64,000 nt of DNA, from NCBI GenBank assembly GCA_036405815.1, contig DASWWX010000013.1:6840-70839 (forward strand). The letters run 5' to 3'. Origin of the DNA: Solimonas sp036405815. GTDB taxonomy: Bacteria; Pseudomonadota; Gammaproteobacteria; Nevskiales; Nevskiaceae. A program made the translations under genes and the position numbers. Each line of letters starts with the position of its first letter. Position 1 is the stretch's first letter. The notes under the pieces are model-generated. The model had not been told where the DNA came from. It did not search any database and was given only the letters and a program-made list of their open reading frames with translations. This document shows, one piece after another, positions 1-8,229 of the stretch.

Positions 1-1998
1 CATCACGCCCAGGCCCACCGGACGGTGGCGCAGATTGGAGTTACGCGCCGTGGCCACCGAGTAGTAGTTGTACTCGATGACGTTATCGAGCATGCGCATC
101 GCGGTGCTGACGGTCTTCTCGATCTTGGCGGTATCGAGCTTGCCGTCGGCGGTGACGTGCGCCGGCAGGTTCACGGAGCCGAGGTTGCAGACCGCGATCT
201 CCTGGCCGGCCTTGGTGTTCAGCGTGATCTCGGTGCACAGGTTGGAGCTGTGCACGACACCGACGTGCTGCTGCGGCGAGCGCAGGTTGCACGGATCCTT
301 GAACGTGATCCACGGATGGCCGGTTTCGAACAGCATCGACAGCATCTTGCGCCACAGGTTGGTGGCGGGCATGCGCTTGTGGTTCTTGATGCGGCCTTCG
401 TCGGCCAGCTTCTCGTACTCGGTGTAGCGCTTCTCGAAGGCGTCGCCGACCAGGTCGTGCAGGTCCGGCACGTCGTCCGGCGAGAACAGCGTCCACGGGC
501 CGTCTTCCATGACGCGCTTCATGAACAGGTCCGGCACCCAGTTGGCCGTGTTCATGTCGTGCGTGCGGCGGCGGTCGTCGCCGGTGTTCTTGCGTAGTTC
601 GAGGAATTCCTCGATGTCGCGGTGCCAGGTTTCCAGGTAGCCGCAGACCGCGCCCTTGCGCTTGCCGCCCTGGTTCACGGCCACGGCTGTGTCGTTGGCG
701 ACCTTCAGGAACGGCACGACGCCGTTGGACTTGCCGTTGGTGCCCTTGATGTAGCCGCCCATGCCGCGCACCGGCGTCCAGTCGTTGCCCAGGCCACCGG
801 CAAACTTGGAGAGCAGGGCGTTGTCCTTGATCGCGCCGAAGATGCCGTCGAGATCGTCCGGTACCTGCGTCAGGTAGCAGGAGGAGAGCTGCGGGCGCAG
901 CGTGCCGGAGTTGAACAGCGTCGGCGTCGACGACATGAAGTCGAACGACGACAGCAGCTGGTAGAACTCGATCGCGCGCGTCTCGCGGTCGATCTCGTTG
1001 ATCGCCAGGCCCATCGCCACGCGCATGAAGAACGCCTGCGGCAGCTCGAAGCGGGTCTTGTTGCTGTGGATGAAGTAGCGGTCGTACAGCGTCTGCAGGC
1101 CGAGGTAGTCGAACTTGCCGTCACGCTCCGGCAGCAGCGCCTTGCCCAGCGCGTCGAGGTCGTACAGCGCGAGCTTGGGGTCGAGCAGCTCCAGGTCCAC
1201 GGCCTTGTGGATGAAGGCGCGGAAGTATTCCGGGTAGATCGCCTTCATTTCCTCGAAGGTCGGGCGCGTCGGATTGACGCCGACGAACTTCAGCGCCTCG
1301 TGGCGCAGGCCGTCGAGCAGCAGGCGCGCGGAGACGTAGGTGTAGTTCGGCTCCTTCTCGATGCGCGCGCGCGCGGCCAGCGTCACCGCCTGCGCGAGTT
1401 CGGCCTCGGGAATGCCGTCGTACAGATCGCGCAGCGCGGACTGCACGACCTCTTCGATGCTGACGCCGGCCAGGCCCGCGCAAGCTTCGGTGACCACGCG
1501 CACGATGCGCTGTTCGTCCAGCGGCACCACGGCGCCGTCGTCGAGCTTCACCGACAGGCGCGGACGATGGGCTTCCGGCACCTTGGCGGCTTCGGCGGCG
1601 CGCTTCTTGGCCTGCTCGGCGCGGTACAGCACGTAGGCGCGGGCGATCTTGTGTTCGCCGGCGCGCATCAGGCCCAGTTCGACCTGGTCCTGGATGTCCT
1701 CGATGTGCAGCGTGCCGCCGCCGGACAGATGGCGCGTCAGCGCCGCCACGACCTGCGACGTGATCGCCTCGACCTTCTCGCGCACCGCGGCCGACGCGGC
1801 GGCGGCGCTGCCTTCCACGGCCAGGAAGGCCTTGGTCAGCGCGATACTGATCTTGCTCGCATCGAACGCGGTGACCTTGCCGTTACGACGAATCACCTTG
1901 AGGCCGCCCGGTGCCGTGGCGCTGACTTCGACCGTGGTGATCGGCGCGTCCTGCGGCGGGCGGCGGAGTTCGGTGGATGCGGTGGACTGAGCTTGCAT
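1..1998 (-). CDS. nrdA: Ribonucleoside-diphosphate reductase, alpha subunit (3' end outside window)
   Basis: This is the large catalytic subunit of class I ribonucleotide reductase, which makes dNDPs from NDPs in the cytoplasm together with NrdB. The first 666 codons are present and the C-terminus lies beyond position 1. The N-terminus has two consecutive ATP-cone-like regulatory modules (about residues 15-110 and 120-215), as in Pseudomonas-type NrdA. Active-site cysteines are visible: C374 in SSCYLTQ, C588 in SSNLCTEI (the N-x-C-x-E radical site) and C604 in AVCNLGSVNL. The start is ATG at 1998, preceded by a strong GGGGGAG ribosome binding site. The gene is divergent from the neighbouring membrane protein gene and is not in an operon with nrdB. 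NrdR-box-like sites lie about 100-150 bp upstream. Identity is close to certain. Confidence 0.97.
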   Translation of the reverse strand, partial: MQAQSTASTELRRPPQDAPITTVEVSATAPGGLKVIRRNGKVTAFDASKISIALTKAFLAVEGSAAAASAAVREKVEAITSQVVAALTRHLSGGGTLHIEDIQDQVELGLMRAGEHKIARAYVLYRAEQAKKRAAEAAKVPEAHRPRLSVKLDDGAVVPLDEQRIVRVVTEACAGLAGVSIEEVVQSALRDLYDGIPEAELAQAVTLAARARIEKEPNYTYVSARLLLDGLRHEALKFVGVNPTRPTFEEMKAIYPEYFRAFIHKAVDLELLDPKLALYDLDALGKALLPERDGKFDYLGLQTLYDRYFIHSNKTRFELPQAFFMRVAMGLAINEIDRETRAIEFYQLLSSFDFMSSTPTLFNSGTLRPQLSSCYLTQVPDDLDGIFGAIKDNALLSKFAGGLGNDWTPVRGMGGYIKGTNGKSNGVVPFLKVANDTAVAVNQGGKRKGAVCGYLETWHRDIEEFLELRKNTGDDRRRTHDMNTANWVPDLFMKRVMEDGPWTLFSPDDVPDLHDLVGDAFEKRYTEYEKLADEGRIKNHKRMPATNLWRKMLSMLFETGHPWITFKDPCNLRSPQQHVGVVHSSNLCTEITLNTKAGQEIAVCNLGSVNLPAHVTADGKLDTAKIEKTVSTAMRMLDNVIEYNYYSVATARNSNLRHRPVGLGVM

Positions 1999-2097
1999 CG
2001 GTACTCCCCCTAGCAAATATGGTTAGACACAGAAATCTGGTGATGCCCTGCAGGTGCTCAACAGCATTTGAGACTGGGGAGACTCGGGGCAGTGTGG

Positions 2098-2145
2098 CAA
2101 CCATATCTTGTGGATTCTTGCAGCGTCAACCGCAATCTATTGTGT
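2098..2145 (-). promoter_or_regulatory. Tandem NrdR-box-like operators upstream of nrdA
   Basis: Two 16-bp sites resemble the NrdR box acaCwATATATwGtgt. The site at 2130-2145 reads CCGCAATCTATTGTGT and matches 13 of 16 positions. The site at 2098-2113 reads CAACCATATCTTGTGG and matches 11 of 16. The boxes start exactly 32 bp apart, about three helical turns, which is the usual spacing of NrdR box pairs. NrdR is the ATP/dATP-sensing repressor of ribonucleotide reductase genes. The nrdR gene itself is not in this window. Confidence 0.75.
2100..2129 (-). promoter_or_regulatory. Candidate sigma-70 promoter of nrdA
   Basis: On the minus strand a TTGACG -35 element (plus-strand 2124-2129) is followed after 18 bp by TATGGT (plus-strand 2100-2105). 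This matches 5/6 and 4/6 of the sigma-70 consensus. It sits within the pair of NrdR-box-like sites: the upstream box abuts the -35 and the downstream box overlaps the -10. That is the expected geometry for repression. The transcription start is inferred, not shown. Confidence 0.55.
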
Positions 2146-2174
2146 CCAAAGCGGTGCACGGCACCTGAGGAAGC

Positions 2175-2183
2175 TGTGCATAA
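2175..2183 (-). promoter_or_regulatory. DnaA-box-like 9-mer upstream of nrdA
   Basis: The minus strand reads TTATGCACA, which fits the relaxed DnaA box TTATNCACA. It lies about 30 bp upstream of the distal NrdR-like box. DnaA is a known activator of nrdAB in E. coli. A single 9-mer can occur by chance, so the main support is a comparable site upstream of nrdB. Confidence 0.35.
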
Positions 2184-2322
2184 AAGGGGATAAAAGCGGG
2201 CAAATCCAGTGCTGGCGCGGGGTTGCGGAAGGGCCCCGCCCGGCAGGCCGCATGGCAGCGTGGTTTCGATGCCGAAAGCGCGTGGCAGCGGCGCTGGAAG
2301 CCGGTGATCGAACGCTAGAGAT

Positions 2323-2515
2323 GTGATTTTTAATTAGACTAAATATCTTTAGTTATCTGTTTTGCTCTTGGCGTGATCCAGATCGAGGCACGTGGTCCGG
2401 AAAGTGTGATGAAAAAATGTATAAAACATTAATAGCTGCCATTTTATAGGGCTCTCGGGCAGCGCAGCGGTGCGCGGATGTGAGTAAATATTGACTATTA
2501 ATGATTTAGGCGCTG
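2323..2515. other. AT-rich intergenic island with a 16-bp dyad
   Basis: The 557-bp gap between nrdA and the next gene contains, besides the nrdA control sites, a strikingly AT-rich stretch in an otherwise GC-rich region. It includes a perfect inverted repeat ACTAAA-TATC-TTTAGT at 2338-2353, poly-A runs around 2412 and a TTGACT -35-like hexamer at 2491-2496. No convincing -10 partner was found. I see no credible open reading frame here. It probably carries the promoter of the rightward gene and possibly an operator. Confidence 0.5.
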
Positions 2516-2555
2516 AATAAGCGCGCCTGGGCTTCGTTCAGCTTCGCTCCCTACA

Positions 2556-4769
2556 ATGCCCCGGCCGGGCGACCTGCCGGTTTCATCCTGCCGACCTCTC
2601 ATGCCGCTGACGCTGCCTGCCGTTCTGCGCCGCCGCGCGCGTCGCGACACGCCCGCCGTACGCGAGGCGGCGCTGGAGACGGCGATCGAGTATCTGCTGG
2701 CGGTGCCGACCGAGCGTCGGCTCGGCGCTTTGGCGCGGCTGGTCGCGGCGTTGCGGCCGCGGCGGGTAGAAGCGGCGACGTCCGCCCAGCGCAGTCTCAC
2801 CCTGCTGACCGAGCGCGTGCGCGAGGACGCCAGTGTGCGCGCCGCCTTGCGCGATGCCTTGATGAGCCTGCTGATCGACAAGCAGCCGCTGCGCCTGCTC
2901 AGCGAATCCGGCGTGCTGCGCGACGAAGGTTTCTTCTCCGGCTTCTGGCGCCGGCTGTCGCAGCGCTGGCTGCCGGAGGAGGTTGACGACACGCAGCTGC
3001 GCGATGCGCTGCATCGGCTGTTTCCGCGACAGGACGATCACGTCTGGGTCGAAGCGATCGCGGACGCCGTCTGGGTCGAGTTTCTCGATGCGCTGGATTT
3101 CGGCGTGCTGGCCGCGCCGGGGCAGGGCGGGCGCATGCCGCTGCAGATCCTTGAAGCGCTGCAGATCGTCTCCTACCGCATCGCCGCCATTGGTCTGGAG
3201 CCGGAGCTGGTGCGCAACTACCCGGCGATCGAGCGCTACGAATCGCCGTTCCTGACGCAGAACGTCGAACTGCGCCAGTTCATCGACGAACGCCAGCAGG
3301 CGATGCAGGACAAGCGCGCGCCGGCGCTGGACGACAAGCAGCTGCTGGTGCTGCTGGGCCAGTGCGAGACCATCGTCGGCAAGGTGCGCAAGCAGGCCGC
3401 GCAGTCCGGTGCCAGCGTCAGCCTCACGGTGCTGCTGGCGCGGCTGTCGCAGAACCTCGCGCGCCTGAAGCTGCTGCTGCGCCTGCTCGAAGACCGGCCG
3501 GTACACGAGCTCAACGAGCTGCGCGTGCAGTTCTTCAAGACGCTGGTGCGCGCCGAGAATCTGCGCCACAGCATCGCCGAGCTGCGCAGCCAGACCGTGG
3601 AGCTGCTGGCCGCGCGCATCACCGAGAACGCCAGCAAGACCGGCGAGCATTACGTCACCGCCTCGCGCCGCGAGTACTGGCAGATGCTGCGCGCGGCGAT
3701 GGGCGCCGGCTTCATCGTGCCGTTCATGGCCATGCTCAAGATCGCGCTGTCCGAGGAGCCGCATTCGCCGCTGGGCGCGGCGGTGCTGTACAGCCTCAAC
3801 TACGGCCTCGGCTTCGTGCTGATCTATCTGCTGCACTTCACCATCGCCACCAAGCAGCCGGCGATGACGGCGTCGTTCCTGGCGGCGAGCCTCGCCAATC
3901 CGGAAGGCGGCCGCGACCGGCTGGACAATCTGGTCGAGCAGATCGTGCGCACGCTGCGCTCGCAGGTGGTGGCGATCGCCGGCAACGTCACGGTCGCGTT
4001 CCTGATGCCGGTGCTGCTGGCCTATCTGGTGCTGAGGTACGGCGGTCAGCATTACCTTCGTCCAGAACAGGCCGAGCATCTGCTGATGGCGCAACACCCG
4101 TTCGCAAGCCTCGCGCTGTTCCATGCCGCCATCGCCGGCGTCTGCCTGTTTGCCGCCGGCCTGATCTCTGGCTACTTCGACAACAAGGCGGTCTACAACC
4201 GCATCCCGCAGCGCCTGCAGCAGCGGCCGCGGCTACGCCGCCTGCTCGGCCCCGAGCGCCTGGCGCGGCTGGCGAGCTACATCGAGAACAACCTCGGCGC
4301 GCTGGCCGGCAACTTCTTCTTCGGCTGCATGCTCGGTTCGATGGGCGTGCTGGGCTTCATCCTCGGCCTGCCGCTGGATATCCGCCACATCACCTTCTCC
4401 ACCGCCTACTTCGGCTATGCGGTCGTGGCGCTGGACTGGGGCATGGGTCTGCGGCTGGGCGTGACGGTGGCGCTGGGCGTGCTCGCCATCGGCCTGATTA
4501 ACTTGGGCGTGAGCTTTGGCCTGGCGCTGTACGTGGCCCTGCGCGCACAGAAGGTGCGCTTCGACGATCGCCGCGCCCTGTTGCGCCGGCTCGGCCAGCG
4601 CTTCCTGCGCCGGCCGCTCGACTTCTTCTGGGCGCCGCCCGATCCGCCGCCCCCGCCGGCACCGGTGGCGGGCGCCCCGGCGGAAGGGGCCGTGACCCCG
4701 GCCGTGGTGGCCCCGGCTGGAACAAGCCCTGCGCAAGCTGTGGATAAGCACCCGAAAAACTGTGCTTAA
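2556..4769 (+). CDS. Membrane protein of the 'site-specific recombinase' family (SpecificRecomb/COG4389, Gcr-like)
   Basis: The 737-residue product has a largely helical N-terminal half (about residues 15-370) rich in Leu, Arg and Gln. A membrane region with several hydrophobic segments follows between about 375 and 665. The conserved stretch GLPLDIRHITFSTAYFGYA near residue 605 and the preceding glycine-rich helix match my memory of COG4389. That family was named from a gonococcal gene reported to affect recombination. No serine- or tyrosine-recombinase catalytic motif is visible, so the name should not be read as function. The C-terminus is Pro/Ala-rich. ATG at 2556 gives the longest product; ATG at 2601 (MPLTLP) is an equally plausible start. 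It lies between divergent nrdA and co-oriented nrdB. Confidence 0.8.
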   Translation: MPRPGDLPVSSCRPLMPLTLPAVLRRRARRDTPAVREAALETAIEYLLAVPTERRLGALARLVAALRPRRVEAATSAQRSLTLLTERVREDASVRAALRDALMSLLIDKQPLRLLSESGVLRDEGFFSGFWRRLSQRWLPEEVDDTQLRDALHRLFPRQDDHVWVEAIADAVWVEFLDALDFGVLAAPGQGGRMPLQILEALQIVSYRIAAIGLEPELVRNYPAIERYESPFLTQNVELRQFIDERQQAMQDKRAPALDDKQLLVLLGQCETIVGKVRKQAAQSGASVSLTVLLARLSQNLARLKLLLRLLEDRPVHELNELRVQFFKTLVRAENLRHSIAELRSQTVELLAARITENASKTGEHYVTASRREYWQMLRAAMGAGFIVPFMAMLKIALSEEPHSPLGAAVLYSLNYGLGFVLIYLLHFTIATKQPAMTASFLAASLANPEGGRDRLDNLVEQIVRTLRSQVVAIAGNVTVAFLMPVLLAYLVLRYGGQHYLRPEQAEHLLMAQHPFASLALFHAAIAGVCLFAAGLISGYFDNKAVYNRIPQRLQQRPRLRRLLGPERLARLASYIENNLGALAGNFFFGCMLGSMGVLGFILGLPLDIRHITFSTAYFGYAVVALDWGMGLRLGVTVALGVLAIGLINLGVSFGLALYVALRAQKVRFDDRRALLRRLGQRFLRRPLDFFWAPPDPPPPPAPVAGAPAEGAVTPAVVAPAGTSPAQAVDKHPKNCA
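4739..4747 (+). promoter_or_regulatory. Perfect DnaA box upstream of nrdB
   Basis: The plus strand reads TGTGGATAA, the reverse complement of the canonical DnaA box TTATCCACA. It overlaps the last codons of the upstream gene and ends 22 bp before the first NrdR-like box. DnaA control of nrd genes is known in enterobacteria; its relevance here is inferred. Confidence 0.45.
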
Positions 4770-4817
4770 TCACTACATCTAGAGGCTGTCGCGGCTTGGG
4801 GCCACAACCCATTGTGG
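4770..4817 (+). promoter_or_regulatory. Tandem NrdR-box-like operators upstream of nrdB
   Basis: The sites are TCACTACATCTAGAGG at 4770-4785 (11 of 16 matches to the NrdR consensus) and CCACAACCCATTGTGG at 4802-4817. The second also matches 11 of 16 and is a perfect CCACAA/TTGTGG dyad. They start 32 bp apart, the same spacing as the pair upstream of nrdA. The first begins directly after the stop codon of the preceding gene. This shared architecture is the strongest evidence that nrdA and nrdB are co-regulated despite being unlinked in transcription. Confidence 0.7.
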
Positions 4818-4824
4818 CAAACCC

Positions 4825-4853
4825 TTGACGTGCCCCGCGCGCAGGCGCAATCT
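4825..4853 (+). promoter_or_regulatory. Weak candidate promoter of nrdB
   Basis: TTGACG at 4825-4830 is a good -35 element just downstream of the second NrdR-like box. After 17 bp the hexamer CAATCT (4848-4853) is only a poor -10. If this promoter is used, the nrdB leader would be about 240 nt. The assignment is tentative. Confidence 0.3.
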
Positions 4854-5101
4854 TCAAAGGCCCAGTCCCACGGTGACGGCGGTGGTAACGCCAGCGAGCA
4901 GCACGGGCCCCGCGCCCCCTGTTCACCCCACCCCGGACGGTAGGGGAGGCCGGGGATTTTGAATCCCCTGTCTGGATGCGATCACCGCTGCTCAGGCATC
5001 GGCGCGCGTCCGCCAACGAACGACGTAGCGCGCGCCACGCACAACACCGACGCCACCGGACGCCAGAAGCCCCGGGGCCTGAAAGAGAGAGGGACGAAGA
5101 C
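4854..5101 (+). other. Long GC-rich nrdB leader region
   Basis: There is no gene in the 332 bp before nrdB. Beyond the control sites the region is GC-rich and can fold. For example GGGGATT-TTG-AATCCCC at 4952-4968 is a perfect 7-bp hairpin. A Shine-Dalgarno-like purine run lies just before the nrdB start. I do not recognise a known riboswitch; the conserved cobalamin-riboswitch boxes are absent. Confidence 0.4.
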
Positions 5102-6283
5102 ATGCTGACCTGGGACGACACCCCCGCCACCGAACCCACCGCCGCCCCGGCGCCCGCCGCGCGCAAGCCGGCCCCGCACCCGGCCGCGCCGCATCCGGCT
5201 GTGATCGCCAACGCCGTGGCTGGCGAAGCCGGCGCCACCGGCCTGGAAGACATCGCCATGGGCGGTGCGCGCATCCGCGTCGACGACAAGAAGATTATCA
5301 ACTGCCGCGCCGACCTCAACCAGCTCGTGCCGTTCAAGTACGAGTGGGCATGGAAGAAGTACCTCGATGCCTGCAACAACCACTGGATGCCGCAGGAAAT
5401 CAACATGAGCGCGGACATTGCGCTCTGGCAGGACCCGAACGGCCTGACCGAAGACGAGCGCATGATCATCAAGCGTTCGCTCGGCTTCTTCTCCACCGCC
5501 GACTCGCTGGTCGCCAACAACCTCGTGCTGGCGGTGTACCGCCACCTGACGAACCCGGAGTGCCGCCAGTACCTGCTGCGCCAGGCCTTCGAAGAGGCGA
5601 TCCACACGCACGCCTACCAGTACTGCATCGAGTCGCTGGGCCTGGACGAAGCGGAAGTGTTCAACATGTACCGCGAAGTGCCGAGCATCCACGACAAGGC
5701 CGCGTGGGCGCTGCCGTACACGCAGAGCCTCGGCGATCCGGAGTTCCACACCGGCACGCCGGAAGCCGACCAGCGCCTGCTGCGCGACATGATCGCCTTC
5801 TACGTCGTGTTCGAAGGCATCTTCTTCTACGTGGGCTTCGTGCAGCTGCTCAGCTTCGGCCGCCGCAACAAGATGGTCGGCGTCTCCGAGCAGATCCAGT
5901 ACATCATGCGCGACGAAGCCATGCACATGAACTTCGGCATCGACGTGATCAACCAGATCAAGGTCGAGAACCCGCACCTGTGGACCGCGCAGTTCCAGGA
6001 AGACGCGCTGCGTATGATCAAGGAAGCCACCGAGCTCGAGATCAAGTACGCGCACGACACCATGCCGCGCGGCGTGCTGGGCCTGAACGCCAGCATGTTC
6101 AACGAGTACATGAAGTTCATCGCCAACCGCCGCTGCGCGCAGATCGGCCTCAAGCAGCTCTACCCGGGCGCCGAGAACCCGTTCCCGTGGATGAGCGAGG
6201 TCATGGACCTGAAGAAGGAAAAGAACTTCTTCGAGACGCGCGTCACCGAGTACCAGACGGGTGGGGCGTTGAGCTGGGATTAA
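5102..6283 (+). CDS. nrdB: Ribonucleoside-diphosphate reductase, beta subunit
   Basis: This is the small, radical-generating subunit of class Ia ribonucleotide reductase (393 residues). Residues 1-50 are an Ala/Pro-rich extension. The di-iron site is clear: E165-A-I-H168 with the radical tyrosine Y172 in EEAIHTHAY, then a helix with FEGIFFYVGF and the second E-x-x-H in RDEAMHMNF. Spacing E165/H168/Y172 equals E115/H118/Y122 of E. coli, so this is a tyrosyl-radical enzyme and not a metal-only variant. The C-terminus TGGALSWD is the expected flexible tail. ATG at 5102 follows a GAGAGGGA-type ribosome binding site. The gene is followed at once by an intrinsic terminator, so it is monocistronic. 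Confidence 0.96.
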   Translation: MLTWDDTPATEPTAAPAPAARKPAPHPAAPHPAVIANAVAGEAGATGLEDIAMGGARIRVDDKKIINCRADLNQLVPFKYEWAWKKYLDACNNHWMPQEINMSADIALWQDPNGLTEDERMIIKRSLGFFSTADSLVANNLVLAVYRHLTNPECRQYLLRQAFEEAIHTHAYQYCIESLGLDEAEVFNMYREVPSIHDKAAWALPYTQSLGDPEFHTGTPEADQRLLRDMIAFYVVFEGIFFYVGFVQLLSFGRRNKMVGVSEQIQYIMRDEAMHMNFGIDVINQIKVENPHLWTAQFQEDALRMIKEATELEIKYAHDTMPRGVLGLNASMFNEYMKFIANRRCAQIGLKQLYPGAENPFPWMSEVMDLKKEKNFFETRVTEYQTGGALSWD

Positions 6284-6304
6284 CGCCGAAAGCAGCAATT
6301 AAAT

Positions 6305-6338
6305 AAAGAAAGGCCGCACGAAAGCGGCCTTTCTTTTT
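6305..6338 (+). terminator. Intrinsic terminator of nrdB
   Basis: The stem GAAAGGCCGC (6308-6317) pairs perfectly with GCGGCCTTTC (6324-6333) around the loop ACGAAA. A run of five T follows (6334-6338), and three extra A/T pairs extend the stem. It begins 22 bp after the nrdB stop codon. Confidence 0.93.
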
Positions 6339-7058
6339 ATGGTGCCTTACATGGATGACGCGCGGCTAAGATTCCAGGATTTTCAGGCTCAAATCGACGA
6401 AGCATTCCCTGAGGAGCCTGAAGCGATCCCGGGAACAGCTGAGCGCTACAGCATGTATGTCATGTTCTTGGGCGCACTGGTGGCGTTTCTGGCGACTTTA
6501 TTAGGACTCGGCACGGCTGGGAGCAAGGCGCTGGCAGCTGGCGGCCTGGTGGTGGAGCTCACCGCTGGCGCCATCCATATGGTGCTAGCGCTTGTTCGCA
6601 ACTTTCGTGGATTGAGCTTGAGCGAGAAAAAGGGTGTTGACGAGCTCGAGAAGGACTTCAACGGCTACGTAAAGATTACGACCTGGCTGAGACAGTTTTC
6701 TGAGGAGGAGCTACAAAGCCGCCTGCTGTTCTCGTCAAATCGCGCTACCACCTGGCAAAACGGCACTATGCTTATCTGGGGTGGCATGGAGAAGCTTGGT
6801 ATGCTGCCTGTCGTCGCAGCGCTGTATCTCCAGTTCAAAGATACGAAGTGGGTTTGGCCGCCCGATGTAACTGTATTGGGGCTTCTGCTTGGCTTCCTTC
6901 TCTTCTTTTTCTACGCGCTTGGCTTTTGGGCGCTAACGCGAAGAATGCAAGCCACTCGCTTTGAGCGCTTTCTCAAGATTGCTTTGAACAAAAATTTTAG
7001 AGTCGGCAAGGCAGATGCCACTGAAGGTGTGGCCGTCAAAGTCGATCCTGCGACTTAA
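6339..7058 (+). CDS. Orphan membrane protein of unknown function, less GC-rich than neighbours
   Basis: I do not recognise this 239-residue protein. An acidic N-terminus (about 1-35) is followed by two hydrophobic segments (about 37-60 and 66-88). A charged, probably cytoplasmic stretch (about 90-145) and two more hydrophobic segments (about 150-168 and 178-203) come next. The tail is basic. Codon use is clearly less GC-rich than in flanking genes, which suggests acquisition. The first ATG (6339) abuts the T-tract of the nrdB terminator, and ATG at 6351 (MDDARLRF) is a plausible alternative. Neither has a clear ribosome binding site. Any promoter would have to lie inside or before the terminator unless read-through is used. 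It converges on the FabH-like gene. Confidence 0.75.
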   Translation: MVPYMDDARLRFQDFQAQIDEAFPEEPEAIPGTAERYSMYVMFLGALVAFLATLLGLGTAGSKALAAGGLVVELTAGAIHMVLALVRNFRGLSLSEKKGVDELEKDFNGYVKITTWLRQFSEEELQSRLLFSSNRATTWQNGTMLIWGGMEKLGMLPVVAALYLQFKDTKWVWPPDVTVLGLLLGFLLFFFYALGFWALTRRMQATRFERFLKIALNKNFRVGKADATEGVAVKVDPAT

Positions 7059-7090
7059 TCTCGCCAATAAGTTGGGCGCAGCCACACAAC

Positions 7091-7131
7091 GATGCGGTGG
7101 TTGGGCTTCAGCTGGCCTGAATGGCTGTGTC

Positions 7132-7144
<13 letters not shown>
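7091..7144. terminator. Inverted repeat between convergent genes
   Basis: GATGCGGTGGT (7091-7101) is exactly repeated in inverse as ACCACCGCATC (7134-7144), 32 bp apart. The second arm is the last codons of the FabH-like gene. There is no T-tract and the loop is long, so a terminator role is only a possibility. Confidence 0.25.
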
Positions 7145-8139
<995 letters not shown>

Positions 8140-8229
8140 GAGGCTTCTCTGTTTGTGAGTGGGCGCATCATAACGCCCTGTACGCGGTTGCTTGTATGGG
8201 GCTGAGCCCTGTGGGCATCGCTGCGGTAG

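Noticed and set aside
622..2013. A long open frame on the plus strand opposite nrdA
   Set aside because: It is antisense to the well-conserved nrdA and has an arginine/valine/leucine-rich composition typical of GC-rich shadow frames. Similar frames opposite the recombinase-family gene, the MFS gene, the EAL gene and tex were rejected for the same reason.
2556..4769. Evidence for a mobile element because of the name 'site-specific recombinase'
   Set aside because: No integrase or transposase motif, no flanking inverted or direct repeats and no attachment site are visible. The family is a membrane protein family with a historical name.
4952..4968. A tRNA-like T-arm (GGGGATTTTGAATCCCC)
   Set aside because: It is only a 7-bp hairpin. 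No matching acceptor stem, D-arm or anticodon arm is found around it.
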